The translations under genes and the position numbers were made by a program. 64,000 bases of DNA. It comes from UBA4416 sp035439445. GTDB taxonomy: Bacteria > Bacteroidota > Bacteroidia > B-17B0 > Aurantibacillaceae. The stretch's first letter is position 1. Each line of letters opens with the position of its first letter. The stretch covers positions 1 through 64,000 of the forward strand of contig DAORKG010000006.1 in the NCBI GenBank assembly GCA_035439445.1, written 5' to 3'. Below are positions 43,153 through 53,366 of this stretch, one piece after another. Under the pieces are notes generated by a model. It was given only the letters and a program-made list of their open reading frames with translations, did no database searches and was not told the origin of the DNA.

Positions 43153-45030
43153 ATGCGTTTTACAATTATTATTTGTTTCATATTTATCGGATTATCTATT
43201 ACTTCTCAAACTATTAATGAGCAATGGGTAAAAGAACATTACACTAAAAAAGAATATAGCATTCCTATGCGAGATGGTGTTAAACTGTTCACAACGGTAT
43301 ATTCGCCAAAAGATAATTCTGAAAAACATCCTTTTTTAATGACTAGAACACCTTATTCTTGTGCGCCATACGGAGAAGAGAAATATCAACCTCGCTTGTG
43401 GAATTTTCATTGGAGAGAATATTTAAAAGAAGGATACATTTTTGTTTTTCAAGATGTGAGAGGGAGATGGATGAGTGAAGGCACATTTCTGGATGTTCGT
43501 CCTTTTAATCCAAATAAAAAAACAAAAAAAGATATTGACGAAGCAAGTGATACTTATGATGCTGTTGACTGGTTAGTGAAAAATATTCCTAATAATAATG
43601 GAAATGTGGGGGTGTTTGGCACCTCTTATCCTGGTTTTTATTCAACAATGGCAGCATTGAGTGGTCATTCGGCAATTAAAGCTGTAAGTCCACAAGCGCC
43701 AGTTACAGAGTGGTTTAAAGGAGATGATTTTCATCACAATGGTGCTTTTATGTTGTGTGATGCATTTAATTTTTATGCAGAATTTGGTCAGCCTCGTCCA
43801 AAACCAACAACAGTAGGCCCTGTTGATTTCAAGCACTATACAAACGATATTTATAAATATTATTTGGAAGTGGGGGCATTAAAAAATTTCTCTAAGATGT
43901 TAGGAGATAGTATTTTATTTTGGAATGATTTGATGAATCATCCAAACTATGATGATTGGTGGAAAGCCCGTGATGCTCGTGTTGGTTGTAAAAACGTGAA
44001 GCCTGCGATGTTAACTGTTGGTGGTTTATTTGATGCAGAAGATTGTTATGGAGCTTGGCGCTTATACGAAGCAATTGAGAAACAAAGCCCTACAACAAAT
44101 AATAAAATAGTGATGGGGCCTTGGTTTCATGGCGGCTGGAGTAAAAGTGACGGTAGTTTTTTAGGTAATGTGCGTTTTGGTAGTAAGACATCAGAGTATT
44201 TTCAGAACAATATTGAAATTCCATTTTTTAATTATTATTTAAAAGGAAAGGGTAATGTCGATAAATTAGCAGAAGCCTCTATATTTTTTACAGGAGAAAA
44301 TAAATGGAGAAGTTTGGCAACTTGGCCTCCAAAAGAAATGGCGTCTATCCCAATTTATTTTAATGATAAAGGAGTTTTATCTTTTAATAAACCAAATAGT
44401 CAAAGTGCATATACTAATTATATAAGTGATCCTGCAAAACCGGTTCCTTTTACTGAAGATGTATTAGAGGGTCGTTCAAGAGAATACATGACAGATGATC
44501 AACGCTTTGCAAGCAGAAGACCGGATGTTATTACATTTAAAACAGCTGTTTTAGAAAATGATTTAACCTTAGCTGGAACTGTAATTGCAGATTTAAAAGT
44601 TGCTATTTCAACAACTGATGCTGATTTTGTGGTGAAAGTTATTGACGTATTCCCTGATGGTTTTGTGTATGATACATTAGTTTATTCATCAAATAAAGAC
44701 AATGATTATCTGATGGATGGTTATGAAATGTTAGTACGAGGCGAAATCATGCGCGGACGTTTTAGAAACAGTTTTGAAAAACCTGAAGCGTTTGAACCAA
44801 ACAAAGTAACTACTGTTAAGTTTGAATTACCTGATGTAGCGCACACTTTCAAAAAAGGACATCGATTAATGATTCAGGTACAAAGTACTTGGTTCCCTCT
44901 AGCAGATAGAAATCCTCAGCAATTTGTAGATATTTATCATTGTGATGATAAAGACTTTATTAAATCAGAAATTAAATTATTTCATGACGCTACTAACGCA
45001 TCGAGTGTGTTTTTGCCTGTGTTGAAGTAG
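43153..45030 (+). CDS. CocE/NonD family hydrolase (X-Pro dipeptidyl-peptidase-like)
   Basis: A 625-residue exported serine hydrolase. A signal peptide spans residues 1-18. The alpha/beta-hydrolase domain begins YSIPMRDGVKLFTTVY, has QDVRGRWMSEG, and its nucleophile elbow is GVFGTSYPGFYST (Ser near 162). The acid lies in the VGGLFDAEDCYG region and His in MGPWFHGGW. The C-terminal third is the jelly-roll domain of X-Pro peptidases (GTVIADLKVAISTTDADFVVKVIDV). Family members are glutaryl-7-ACA acylases, alpha-amino-acid ester hydrolases and dipeptidyl peptidases; peptide or ester breakdown in the periplasm is likely. Confidence 0.92.
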   Translation: MRFTIIICFIFIGLSITSQTINEQWVKEHYTKKEYSIPMRDGVKLFTTVYSPKDNSEKHPFLMTRTPYSCAPYGEEKYQPRLWNFHWREYLKEGYIFVFQDVRGRWMSEGTFLDVRPFNPNKKTKKDIDEASDTYDAVDWLVKNIPNNNGNVGVFGTSYPGFYSTMAALSGHSAIKAVSPQAPVTEWFKGDDFHHNGAFMLCDAFNFYAEFGQPRPKPTTVGPVDFKHYTNDIYKYYLEVGALKNFSKMLGDSILFWNDLMNHPNYDDWWKARDARVGCKNVKPAMLTVGGLFDAEDCYGAWRLYEAIEKQSPTTNNKIVMGPWFHGGWSKSDGSFLGNVRFGSKTSEYFQNNIEIPFFNYYLKGKGNVDKLAEASIFFTGENKWRSLATWPPKEMASIPIYFNDKGVLSFNKPNSQSAYTNYISDPAKPVPFTEDVLEGRSREYMTDDQRFASRRPDVITFKTAVLENDLTLAGTVIADLKVAISTTDADFVVKVIDVFPDGFVYDTLVYSSNKDNDYLMDGYEMLVRGEIMRGRFRNSFEKPEAFEPNKVTTVKFELPDVAHTFKKGHRLMIQVQSTWFPLADRNPQQFVDIYHCDDKDFIKSEIKLFHDATNASSVFLPVLK

Positions 45031-45031
45031 A

Positions 45032-45087
45032 GTCATGCTGAACTTGTTTCAGCATCTCATGAGACTCTGAAACAAGTTCAGAGTGAC
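45032..45087. terminator. 56-base near-perfect inverted repeat between convergent genes
   Basis: Arms CTGAACTTGTTTCAG (45038-45052) and CTGAAACAAGTTCAG (45067-45081) are perfectly complementary. The centre TCTCATGAGA is itself a palindrome and the outer GTCA/TGAC also pair. It sits between the CocE stop (45030) and the hemL stop (45090), so it probably ends transcription from both sides. It is of the REP-like type common in Bacteroidota. Confidence 0.75.
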
Positions 45088-45089
45088 AA

Positions 45090-46367
45090 CTACAATTTCT
45101 CAAAAGCAAGCTCAAACGCTTTAATCGTTTTTTCAATATCTTCCTGCGTATGTGCTTCGCTCATAAAACCAACTTCGTAGCCTGAAGGTCCCGAATATAC
45201 ATTGTTATCTAATAAAGCATGATATAAAATTTTGAAGTGCTTCATACTATCTGCATCAATATCCTCAGCACAACGAATAGCTTTTTTATCAGTAAAGGCT
45301 AACCAAAAAATAGATCCAATACTAAAAATTGTGAAGTTATGTTTTGTGTTTTTGCTTAATCCCTCAATTAATACTTTGGTTTTTCTTTCCAATTCTTCAT
45401 AAAAACCAGGCTTTAAGCACTCTGTTAATTGAGCAATACCAGCAGCCATTGCAACAGGGTTTCCGCTTAATGTGCCAGCTTGGTATACGTTACCTTCAGG
45501 AGAAATAGAGCTCATAATTTCTTTACTCGCACCATATGCACCAACAGGGAAACCGCCACCAATGATTTTACCGTAAGTTATAATATCAGGTTTAATATCA
45601 TAATAGCCTGCTGCCCCACAGAATCCAACTCTGAAACCACTTATTACCTCGTCAAATAATAACAGGGTTTTGTTTTCAGTACAAATATCTCTTAAAAACT
45701 GTAAGTACTCTTTTTCTTGTAATAATAATCCATTGTTAGCAGGAATTGGCTCAATAATCACACAAGCAATTTCGTTTTTAAATTGTTCGAATGCTTGTTT
45801 AACTGCTTCTTTGTTATTTAAAGAAACAACAATGGTTTCGTTTACAAAACTCTCAGGTACGCCAGCTGATGATGTTTCGCCAAACGTCACTAATCCTGAA
45901 CCTGCTTTCACTAATAATGAATCGGAATGCCCGTGATAGCAGCCTTCAAATTTCAAAATTTTATTTCTTCCCGTAAATCCTCTTGCTAAACGTATTGCAC
46001 TCATTACAGCTTCTGTTCCGCTACTAACAAAACGAATTTTCTCAATGTATTTATTGTGAGTTAAAATTAATTCTGCCAGTTCATTTTCTAAACGTGTTGG
46101 TGCCCCAAATGATGTACCGTTACGCATTGTTTTCTCAACAGAGTTTAATACTTTATCATTTGCGTGACCTAAAATTAGTGGCCCCCAACTAGCACAGTAA
46201 TCAATGTATTCATTTCCATCAGCATCCCACACATGCGAACCTTTTCCTTTATCAATAAATATTGGAGTTCCTCCAACGCTTCTAAATGCACGAACCGGAG
46301 AGTTTACACCACCCGGAAAAAAAGACTTTGCTTTTTCAAATAATTGAGCTGATACCTGATTTTTCAT
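45090..46367 (-). CDS. hemL: Glutamate-1-semialdehyde 2,1-aminomutase
   Basis: A 425-residue PLP enzyme, the family's usual length. The start region FPGGVNSPVRAFRSVGG is a HemL signature. FVSSGTEAVMSAIRLARG binds the PLP phosphate, LLFDEVISGFR holds the cofactor Asp, and the Schiff-base Lys is in TYGKIIGGGFPVGAYG near residue 268. It converts glutamate-1-semialdehyde to 5-aminolevulinate in the C5 route to heme, which fits the need of the ccm operon upstream. It is monocistronic, with an inverted-repeat terminator at its 3' end. Confidence 0.97.
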   Translation of the reverse strand: MKNQVSAQLFEKAKSFFPGGVNSPVRAFRSVGGTPIFIDKGKGSHVWDADGNEYIDYCASWGPLILGHANDKVLNSVEKTMRNGTSFGAPTRLENELAELILTHNKYIEKIRFVSSGTEAVMSAIRLARGFTGRNKILKFEGCYHGHSDSLLVKAGSGLVTFGETSSAGVPESFVNETIVVSLNNKEAVKQAFEQFKNEIACVIIEPIPANNGLLLQEKEYLQFLRDICTENKTLLLFDEVISGFRVGFCGAAGYYDIKPDIITYGKIIGGGFPVGAYGASKEIMSSISPEGNVYQAGTLSGNPVAMAAGIAQLTECLKPGFYEELERKTKVLIEGLSKNTKHNFTIFSIGSIFWLAFTDKKAIRCAEDIDADSMKHFKILYHALLDNNVYSGPSGYEVGFMSEAHTQEDIEKTIKAFELAFEKL

Positions 46368-46424
46368 TTCTGGAAATTTTGCTTCAAAGATAAAGGTTTG
46401 ATGAGATATTTAATCATTTTAAAA

Positions 46425-46456
46425 TAAAAAAGGCTATCTCATTGAGATAGCCTTTT
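46425..46456 (-). terminator. Terminator after the type A T9SS protein gene
   Basis: Arms GGCTATCTCA (46432-46441) and TGAGATAGCC (46443-46452) flanked by A and T runs. Read on the minus strand it follows the stop at 46477 by about 24 bases and insulates hemL from that gene. Confidence 0.85.
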
Positions 46457-46476
46457 AAAACAAAACTTAGAACTAG

Positions 46477-49400
46477 TTATTGTTTAACAATTTTGCCAAT
46501 TTTAATCGCTTGGTTGTTATTAATAACTTTAAATACATAAATACCATCTGTTAATTTAGAAGTATTAATTGTAGTTGTCTCAGAAGATAATGATTCTTTA
46601 ATCACTAATTTACCTACTGCATCGTAAACTTCAATTGAAGCATTACCACTTAACTCAGAAGAGATGGTAATATTTAAGATACTGTTTGTAGGGTTTGGAT
46701 AAACATTAATTCCTGTAGTAGAAGCTTGAGCATTATTGATACCTGAGCAAATTTGCGCATCAATAAAAATAGTAGTTGTTGCACTACAATTACCATCATT
46801 TACAGTTAATGTATAAGTTGTACCAACTGATGGAGTAACAGTAGTTGTTGCTGTATTTGCTGTAGTCGTACCATCTGTCCATGTATATGAAGTAGCAGCA
46901 GTAGAAGCAGTTAAAACAGCACTTTCACCAAAATTAGAACATAATAAAGTACTTGAAGCAGTTGCTGAAACTGTAGGTAAATTGTTAACCGTTACTGCAA
47001 CTGTTGTTGTAGCAGAACAACCGTTTGCTTCACCCGTTAATGTGTAATTTGTATTTCCTGTTGGTGTAACAACTTCTGTAGTTCCATTATTGCCGGTTGA
47101 CCAAGTATAGTTAGTAGCACCCATAGCAGTTAATGTTGCAGAAGAACCAGCACATACAACAGAATTAGAAGTCATTGCCATTACAGTTGGAGTATTTGCT
47201 ACAATAGTTACTGAGTTAGTAATACATGCAGTAGAAACATTGTTATATGTTACTGTAAATGTACCAGCAGTAGATGGAGTAAACGAAGTAACTGTAGTTG
47301 TACTTCCGCTAACTGTAAACACACCTCCTGACACAACAGGTGTTAATGATGTACTAGATGCTGGTAAACAATAGTTAGAAGCCAAACCACTAAAAGAGGC
47401 ATCATAAGCACCCAAGTCAGTTATTACGATAGATGTTGTAGAGGTAACTGTTGCAGCACTGTAGCTATCCAACTGGATATAGTATGTTGCTCCAGGTGTT
47501 AAGCAAGACGCTTTAACGTTAGATGCATCTAATGCACCACCATCATCATCATTAGCAGCAATTAATTTAACGCCAACTGGTGCTGTAGGAGTAGCTTGAC
47601 CAATTAAATTAGCGCAGTTAGTCGCACTCCATATAGCTAGTTGTGTATCAAAACTAGGAGATTGAACCGAAACATTACCAGAAGCAGGAGCTACAAATGT
47701 AAACCACATGGTATTATGTAATGTTGAATTACACCATCCATTATTTACAGTACAACCAACACTCGGTGGCGCAACTTCACCAGTTTGAGTAGTTGCTCCA
47801 AATAAGCTATATATTGGAGATGTACCAATACTTAAAGGAATAGCATTACACACATTATCACCAGGGAAATTTACAAGTACCTGCCAAGGCGTATTAGTAG
47901 TGTCATTAACACATCCAGGATTAGAAGCAATCGCTGAAATAAATATTGTACCTTGATTAGCTAATGTAATATTTGAAGGATTTGTGGTAGCAGATGTTAC
48001 TGCCGTCCACGGACCAGTAGCTGAACTTCCTTGATACCATTGAATATTTCCAGCAAGACTTGTCACAGAAAATGATCCTGGAGTTCCGATATTTAAGGTT
48101 GACGGACCAGTTATTGAACCAATTGCTGGCGTTAATGTACATGTTGGAGCTGGTTGAATGTTAATAGAGTAATCTTCAAATGTACCGTACGAGCCATTGT
48201 AACAAGGCGTAACTGGACCACTATCTTGTCCTCCAATTCTTAAACGGTGAGTTCCTATTGGTGCAGCTAATGGAATATTGAAAGTTGCAGTTAATGTGGT
48301 TGGAATTGTAGCAGTTGATGTTCCTGTATAAACTGCTTCACCAGCATCATTAAAATCTAAATCATCATTAAAGTCGATCCAAATTACAGTTTCATAAGTA
48401 TAACCAGTAGAATATGTAATTGCCGCATTTACTGATGAGCCTTGAAATACGTTTGCTACTTGAGATGAATAGTTACCGTAATTTCCGGCTTCAGCTCCAG
48501 TTGCATTATTAATACCAGTCGGTATACTTACATTAATGATACCATCTGCGTCAACACTTGAAGGAGCTGGAGTACAATAACCTGTATATACTATAAGCGT
48601 AATCCAAGAACTTGTAATACCACCACAATTAGAACGAACATTTATAGTGTAAGACGTATTTGGAGACAAACCTGTTGCAGTATATGATGCTGTTGAAGTT
48701 GTAGCTGTAGGAACTGTAGTTCCTGTTGGGTTAGAACCAACAAAAATATCCCATGCTGTTTCAGAACCACCAGCAGTCCATGTAAAGGTTGCAGAGCTTG
48801 TAGAAATAGCAGTATTAACAAACGAAGTAGGTGGTAAACAGCTAGGAGGTGTAATAATATTTACTAAATATTCTTCAGTTTCTCCGTATGCAGAAGTCGC
48901 ACAAGCATCAGTAGTGTAAATTGCGTCTGAACCACCTCTTACACGAATTCTTGTTGTGCCCAATGATGCACCAGCAGGAACAGCAAAAGTGTAGGTTACG
49001 ATTGCACCACCTGCCACAGAGGTTGGAGATAAGCCAATGTTTTCTGACGCTTCATATAAACCATTTCTATTAAAATCAAGCCATGCTGCACCAAACTGAG
49101 TAACATCAGAACCCATTGTAATTGCTACAGTGTTAGATGCAGATCCTTGTACTAAATCTAATGGAGTATTGTTATATGAAATAAAGTTTGGAGCAACAGA
49201 ACTAGAAGCTTGATTTAAAATAGAACCTAAGCTATTTGTAAGTGTAAAATTTATAATATTATCTACGGTGTTAGATGTACCTGGAGTTGTAACACAATAG
49301 CAATTATAGAACTGATTTTGCGCAACTTGAACAGAAGTAGCTGTTGACGATGTAGCACTGTTTGTGCATGTTACAACGCATTGATAATATGTAGTAGCAG

Positions 49401-50163
49401 TTTGTGTTACAACTGCGGATGCTAAAGTTGCAGAAGGGATACTATTCCATGTAGTGTTATCAGGAGAAGATTGCCATTGGTAAATTAAACCACTAGCGGC
49501 TACAGCTCCTGTTAATGATAAATTAATATTTTGTGACAAACACGCCAAAGTACTAGATGCTGTTGCTGTTCCAGCTGTTGGAGCTCCAGAACATACAGGA
49601 GGAACAGAATATGTAACAACTAACATAGGTTGTTGCCCAACAGCTCCGCCATATCCATAAATATTGTAAGTATTAGCAGATCCTCTTGAAAAGCCAATAC
49701 ATAATTGATTACTTGTAATATTATTTTGAATAAACGTCACACCAGCTGCATTTAAAGTTTTAGTATTAGCTGCATTTGCTGTCCAAGTTGTATTATTTAG
49801 AGAAGTCCCTGAAGTACAACTTGTATACAAAGTATTTCCTGCCATTACTGCAGGATCTCCAATGAATCCATACAAGTTATTTGCAATTGTTGAAGAAGTA
49901 CTTGTGTAAGTTGTAAAAGCACAGTTAACTGACATTACAACTGCTCCAGCTGGAATTGATGTCATGTCAAATTTTGCCCAACCCGCGTTTGTAGATGAGT
50001 TGATGTTAATCATATTTCCATCATTTTTTACTCCAGCAGAATTCACAGATCCTGTGTTATAAGATCCTGCCGTGCCTGTAGCAGTAACAGTGACTGTTGT
50101 TTGCGCAGTTACTCCAAAACTTAAAGTAAGAGCAGCAAATACATTTAGTAATAATTTTTTCAT
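46477..50163 (-). CDS. T9SS type A sorting domain protein with GEVED and fibronectin-like domains
   Basis: A 1228-residue secreted protein. Residues 1-20 are a signal peptide (FGVTAQ). An N-terminal beta domain (about 22-185, GWAKFDMTSIPAGAVV) is followed by an Ig-like unit and a GEVED domain (about 345-435, WLDFNRNGLYEASE...GETEEYLVNI). Next come a fibronectin III-like unit (about 440-525) and a second GEVED domain (VIWIDFNDDLDFNDAGEAVY to FEDYSINI). More Ig-like segments lead to a type A sorting domain in the last 75 residues (NVYPNPTNSILNITI, GIYVFKVI). It is exported by T9SS and probably attached to surface LPS. GEVED domains are of unknown function. It is monocistronic. Confidence 0.9.
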   Translation of the reverse strand: MKKLLLNVFAALTLSFGVTAQTTVTVTATGTAGSYNTGSVNSAGVKNDGNMININSSTNAGWAKFDMTSIPAGAVVMSVNCAFTTYTSTSSTIANNLYGFIGDPAVMAGNTLYTSCTSGTSLNNTTWTANAANTKTLNAAGVTFIQNNITSNQLCIGFSRGSANTYNIYGYGGAVGQQPMLVVTYSVPPVCSGAPTAGTATASSTLACLSQNINLSLTGAVAASGLIYQWQSSPDNTTWNSIPSATLASAVVTQTATTYYQCVVTCTNSATSSTATSVQVAQNQFYNCYCVTTPGTSNTVDNIINFTLTNSLGSILNQASSSVAPNFISYNNTPLDLVQGSASNTVAITMGSDVTQFGAAWLDFNRNGLYEASENIGLSPTSVAGGAIVTYTFAVPAGASLGTTRIRVRGGSDAIYTTDACATSAYGETEEYLVNIITPPSCLPPTSFVNTAISTSSATFTWTAGGSETAWDIFVGSNPTGTTVPTATTSTASYTATGLSPNTSYTINVRSNCGGITSSWITLIVYTGYCTPAPSSVDADGIINVSIPTGINNATGAEAGNYGNYSSQVANVFQGSSVNAAITYSTGYTYETVIWIDFNDDLDFNDAGEAVYTGTSTATIPTTLTATFNIPLAAPIGTHRLRIGGQDSGPVTPCYNGSYGTFEDYSINIQPAPTCTLTPAIGSITGPSTLNIGTPGSFSVTSLAGNIQWYQGSSATGPWTAVTSATTNPSNITLANQGTIFISAIASNPGCVNDTTNTPWQVLVNFPGDNVCNAIPLSIGTSPIYSLFGATTQTGEVAPPSVGCTVNNGWCNSTLHNTMWFTFVAPASGNVSVQSPSFDTQLAIWSATNCANLIGQATPTAPVGVKLIAANDDDGGALDASNVKASCLTPGATYYIQLDSYSAATVTSTTSIVITDLGAYDASFSGLASNYCLPASSTSLTPVVSGGVFTVSGSTTTVTSFTPSTAGTFTVTYNNVSTACITNSVTIVANTPTVMAMTSNSVVCAGSSATLTAMGATNYTWSTGNNGTTEVVTPTGNTNYTLTGEANGCSATTTVAVTVNNLPTVSATASSTLLCSNFGESAVLTASTAATSYTWTDGTTTANTATTTVTPSVGTTYTLTVNDGNCSATTTIFIDAQICSGINNAQASTTGINVYPNPTNSILNITISSELSGNASIEVYDAVGKLVIKESLSSETTTINTSKLTDGIYVFKVINNNQAIKIGKIVKQ

Positions 50164-50346
50164 TTTATATAGTTTTTAAGTCCACAAATTTAAACAATAA
50201 AAAAGGGGACTTGTTTATTTTCTACAGAAAAAATACTGATTCTTATCAACAAATCATTCAATTTTAACAATCTAAATTTTTAGTAACTGTAAATTAGGTG
50301 TTAATCTGTTATTATTAAAACGATATATTTACCTAAGTTTTTTGTT

Positions 50347-50703
50347 ATGCATTTAGATGAGATTAGAGAATATTGCTTAAAAAAGAAAGGGGTAGAAGAA
50401 TGTATGCCCTTTGGGAATGATACTCTGGTTTTTAAAGTCATGGGCAAAATGTTTTTGTTGTCAGGCATTGATTCTCAACCCACACAATTTAATGCAAAGT
50501 GCGATCCTGAAAAAGCAATAGAGTTAAGAGAGAATTTCTCCTGTGTTTTACCTGGATATCATATGAATAAACAGCATTGGAATACCATTATATGCGATGG
50601 CCGCGCAACGGATAAACAATTAAAAGAATGGATAGATGATAGCTATAATTTGGTAGTAAGTAGCTTAACTAAAAAGTTGAAACAAGAATTGGAACAACTT
50701 TAA
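50347..50703 (+). CDS. MmcQ/YjbR family protein
   Basis: A 118-residue cytosolic protein with the MmcQ/YjbR double-wing fold. Signatures are the start LDEIREYCLKKKGVEECMPF, the strand FKVMGKMFLLS, NAKCDPEKAIELRE, and PGYHMNKQHWNTI. The family has been suggested to bind DNA, but its role is unproven. The stop is separated by a single base from that of the convergent SpoIID-like gene. Confidence 0.9.
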   Translation: MHLDEIREYCLKKKGVEECMPFGNDTLVFKVMGKMFLLSGIDSQPTQFNAKCDPEKAIELRENFSCVLPGYHMNKQHWNTIICDGRATDKQLKEWIDDSYNLVVSSLTKKLKQELEQL

Positions 50704-50704
50704 A

Positions 50705-51943
50705 TTATTCATCTTTAAAGAAGTTCAGCTTATGTAGGTCTATTAATTGAGTTTTTTGGTAATAAAAATTAATGACATCAGGATATTTGTAGCCAAGTTT
50801 TGCCATACGCATTGCCCCTTCCTGACACATTCCAACCCCGTGCCCGAATCCCTTGCCTTTAAAAATAACGGAATCACCCTGAGTACAAATACTAAAAAAA
50901 GTGGATTTTAATTGTAAATCTGTTCTCACATTTTTTAGGGGCACCCTTACATTATTTGCTTCTAAATATGGTTTTCTGCTTTCCTGCTTAAATGTTAGAG
51001 CCACCCATCTAGCGTTGGAATCTTGAATAGGATAATTATGTTTTAACTTTAAATACGATAGCCAATCTTCTTTTGCCATTTTACGCTCCCATTTGGCATT
51101 TGGCATTTTAGTGCTAAATGTATCATTCACACTTCTTAAGTAAGGTAATTTACTTCCCCAAACATCTTCAGAATTAGCTGTTTGGCCTCCACTATTGCTA
51201 TGGAATGCAGCATCTATTAAGTTTAAATTATCATCAACCACAACTTTACCTTTCGTATCAGTAACTGCTTTCATGATGTCTAATTCAGTTGTTTTACCAA
51301 AGTATGCCTGACAATGAGTATGGTCGCACAAATTAAAGCCTTCTGCTATATGTTTTTGAAGATGAGATAGAGCAAAGGTTCGGGCTAAAATGGCTTGTAC
51401 TTTATAAAACTCCTGAAAAGATCGTCTGCCGGATTCCGCTTGAACAACACCTGCAATGTAATTGTCTAATGATATTTCATTAATACATTTTAAGTCGCCG
51501 GCCTCTGTGGAAATGAATAAATTATCTTCGTAAAATCTTGGCTTCCTGTCAGGTAAAATAAGTTTTAAGCGAAACGATTTCACAAAATTAGGACTCGATA
51601 CTTTAATTTTTTTGTACCTGCCAATTACATTTTCAAATGTTTTAACTTCAACAGAATCGTTTACATAAGAAAATTTAATGAGAGGAAATTTTTCTGTTGA
51701 TACAATTTCCACACCATTTGCCCACACACTATAAACCCCGGCATCTGCGCTAAAGGTTAATGATTGAACTTTTAACTGCGAGAAAATTCTAATATTGACA
51801 ATTTCGTCGGAATTGTATTTTACAGTATAACCAATCGTTTTTTGATGAGTTAAAACTCTTGATTTTGCAAATACATCTGTAAGTTGCCAAGAGGCAAAAA
51901 ACAGTAATAAACTTATAACGACTATAATTTTATTTTTTTGCAT
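50705..51943 (-). CDS. SpoIID/LytB domain protein
   Basis: A 412-residue exported or membrane-anchored protein with a hydrophobic N terminus (residues 6-25). The SpoIID domain spans about 150-400: ISLDNYIAGVVQAESGRRSF, KVQAILARTFAL, HCQAYFGK, FHSNSGGQTANSEDVWG, and the closing GFGHGVGMCQEGAMRMAKLG. SpoIID of Bacillus is a lytic transglycosylase acting on peptide-stripped glycan. In this non-sporulating group it probably remodels or degrades peptidoglycan. It overlaps the lpxB 3' end by 14 bases. Confidence 0.9.
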   Translation of the reverse strand: MQKNKIIVVISLLLFFASWQLTDVFAKSRVLTHQKTIGYTVKYNSDEIVNIRIFSQLKVQSLTFSADAGVYSVWANGVEIVSTEKFPLIKFSYVNDSVEVKTFENVIGRYKKIKVSSPNFVKSFRLKLILPDRKPRFYEDNLFISTEAGDLKCINEISLDNYIAGVVQAESGRRSFQEFYKVQAILARTFALSHLQKHIAEGFNLCDHTHCQAYFGKTTELDIMKAVTDTKGKVVVDDNLNLIDAAFHSNSGGQTANSEDVWGSKLPYLRSVNDTFSTKMPNAKWERKMAKEDWLSYLKLKHNYPIQDSNARWVALTFKQESRKPYLEANNVRVPLKNVRTDLQLKSTFFSICTQGDSVIFKGKGFGHGVGMCQEGAMRMAKLGYKYPDVINFYYQKTQLIDLHKLNFFKDE

Positions 51944-53060
51944 GAATGTGATTGTACATTAATTCTGCTACTTTTTTTGATGCACCACTATTGCCTAATA
52001 GTTTTATTAAGCCATCATATTCTTTAAGCATTTCGTCTCTAACAGGCCCCGAGATTATTTTGGATAATTCTTCTTTAAGATTTTTAGAAGTTAAATCACT
52101 TTGAATTAATTCTTTAACAACAGGTTTATCTAAAATTAAATTAGGTAGTGAAATATACTTTACTCTGTTACCAACTACCATTCTTGCAATTGAATAGGAA
52201 ACTGTTCCACCTTTATAACAAACAACTTGTGGTAATCTAAATAAAGCGCTTTCTAATGTTGAGGTCCCCGATTTTATTATACCTGCATGTGCATTGTTCA
52301 TTAACGCATAGGTTTGATTAAAAACAACATTTAGTCCCATATCAACAGCCATTTGATAAGCTTCTCTTGGAAGATTGGTTGTGCCTGCTATCACAAATTG
52401 ATAGTCTTTAAAATCACTAACAACATCCAACATAATAGAAAACATACGTTCTATTTCTTGTTTTCTGCTACCGGGTAATACGGCAATGATAGGTCTATTA
52501 TCTAAATTGTTTTTTGAAACAAAGGTTTCTTTATTTGGTAACGTTGATTTCTCTTGATCGATGGCATCTAGTAAGGGATGACCAACATAATCTGCTTCGT
52601 AGTTATGTTTTTTATATACCGCCACTTCAAAAGGCAGTATCACAAACATTTTTTCTACGCTGCGTTTAATAATTTCAACACGGTTTTCTTTCCATGCCCA
52701 AATAGTTGGAGAGATATAATAAAACACTCTTATGCCCTGTTGTTTAGCCCAATCAGCTATACGCAAATTAAATCCGGGATAGTCAACTAAAATCAATATT
52801 TCAGGATTGAATTCTAAAATATCTTGTTTGCAAAATGCAATGTTTTTAAATATCGTTCTTATGTTTTTCGCTACTTCTACAAAACCCATAAAGGCCAAGT
52901 CTTTAATATGTTTTTGTGGTTTTTGGTGAGTTACTTTTTCCATCAAGTCTCCGCCCCAAAATCTGAACTCTATATTATTATCCAGTAAGAGCAGTTCCTT
53001 CATCATATTTGATGCGTGCAAATCTCCTGATGGTTCTCCTGCTATGATGTAATATTTCAT
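51930..53060 (-). CDS. lpxB: Lipid-A-disaccharide synthase
   Basis: A 376-residue GT19 glycosyltransferase. The start MKYYIIAGEPSGDLHASNMM is the LpxB signature. Other conserved stretches are WGGDLM, FMGFVEV, DYPGFNLRIADWAK, YYISPTIWAWKENR, VGHPLLDAI, VLPGSRKQEIERM and IKSGTSTLESAL. It joins UDP-2,3-diacylglucosamine and lipid X at the inner membrane to form the lipid A disaccharide. It lies in the same-strand cluster surE, small membrane gene, lpxB, spoIID. Confidence 0.97.
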   Translation of the reverse strand: MKYYIIAGEPSGDLHASNMMKELLLLDNNIEFRFWGGDLMEKVTHQKPQKHIKDLAFMGFVEVAKNIRTIFKNIAFCKQDILEFNPEILILVDYPGFNLRIADWAKQQGIRVFYYISPTIWAWKENRVEIIKRSVEKMFVILPFEVAVYKKHNYEADYVGHPLLDAIDQEKSTLPNKETFVSKNNLDNRPIIAVLPGSRKQEIERMFSIMLDVVSDFKDYQFVIAGTTNLPREAYQMAVDMGLNVVFNQTYALMNNAHAGIIKSGTSTLESALFRLPQVVCYKGGTVSYSIARMVVGNRVKYISLPNLILDKPVVKELIQSDLTSKNLKEELSKIISGPVRDEMLKEYDGLIKLLGNSGASKKVAELMYNHIHAKK

Positions 53061-53072
53061 GTAATACTTGGC

Positions 53073-53366
53073 TTATAATAATGAGATGTATAAAACTAAA
53101 CCAACATATAAAAAGGCGGCGATAATTAAACCTCTTCCAAAATCAAATATTTTTTTATTTAATGAAATATAAAAGATAACTAAGCTGGCAATTACACAGG
53201 CAATTACAACTTCCTGAAGCATGTCGCCCATTCTCAGGTATCTTATAAATCCATTAGGAAAACTTAATTGGCTATGAGCGAAAAGCCAGTAGCAAAAAAA
53301 ACAAAATGCCGGAAAAAATATCCCAAACAAAAAACCTATCCATATTTTATCTATTTTCTCTAACAT
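53073..53366 (-). CDS. Small membrane protein between surE and lpxB
   Basis: A 97-residue protein with three predicted membrane spans (about 10-30, 48-68 and 75-96). There is no recognisable domain. The position between surE and lpxB is common in Bacteroidota for a small protein of this type, so a link to envelope biogenesis is possible but unproven. Its ATG overlaps the last unit of a 12-bp tandem repeat. Confidence 0.8.
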   Translation of the reverse strand: MLEKIDKIWIGFLFGIFFPAFCFFCYWLFAHSQLSFPNGFIRYLRMGDMLQEVVIACVIASLVIFYISLNKKIFDFGRGLIIAAFLYVGLVLYISLL

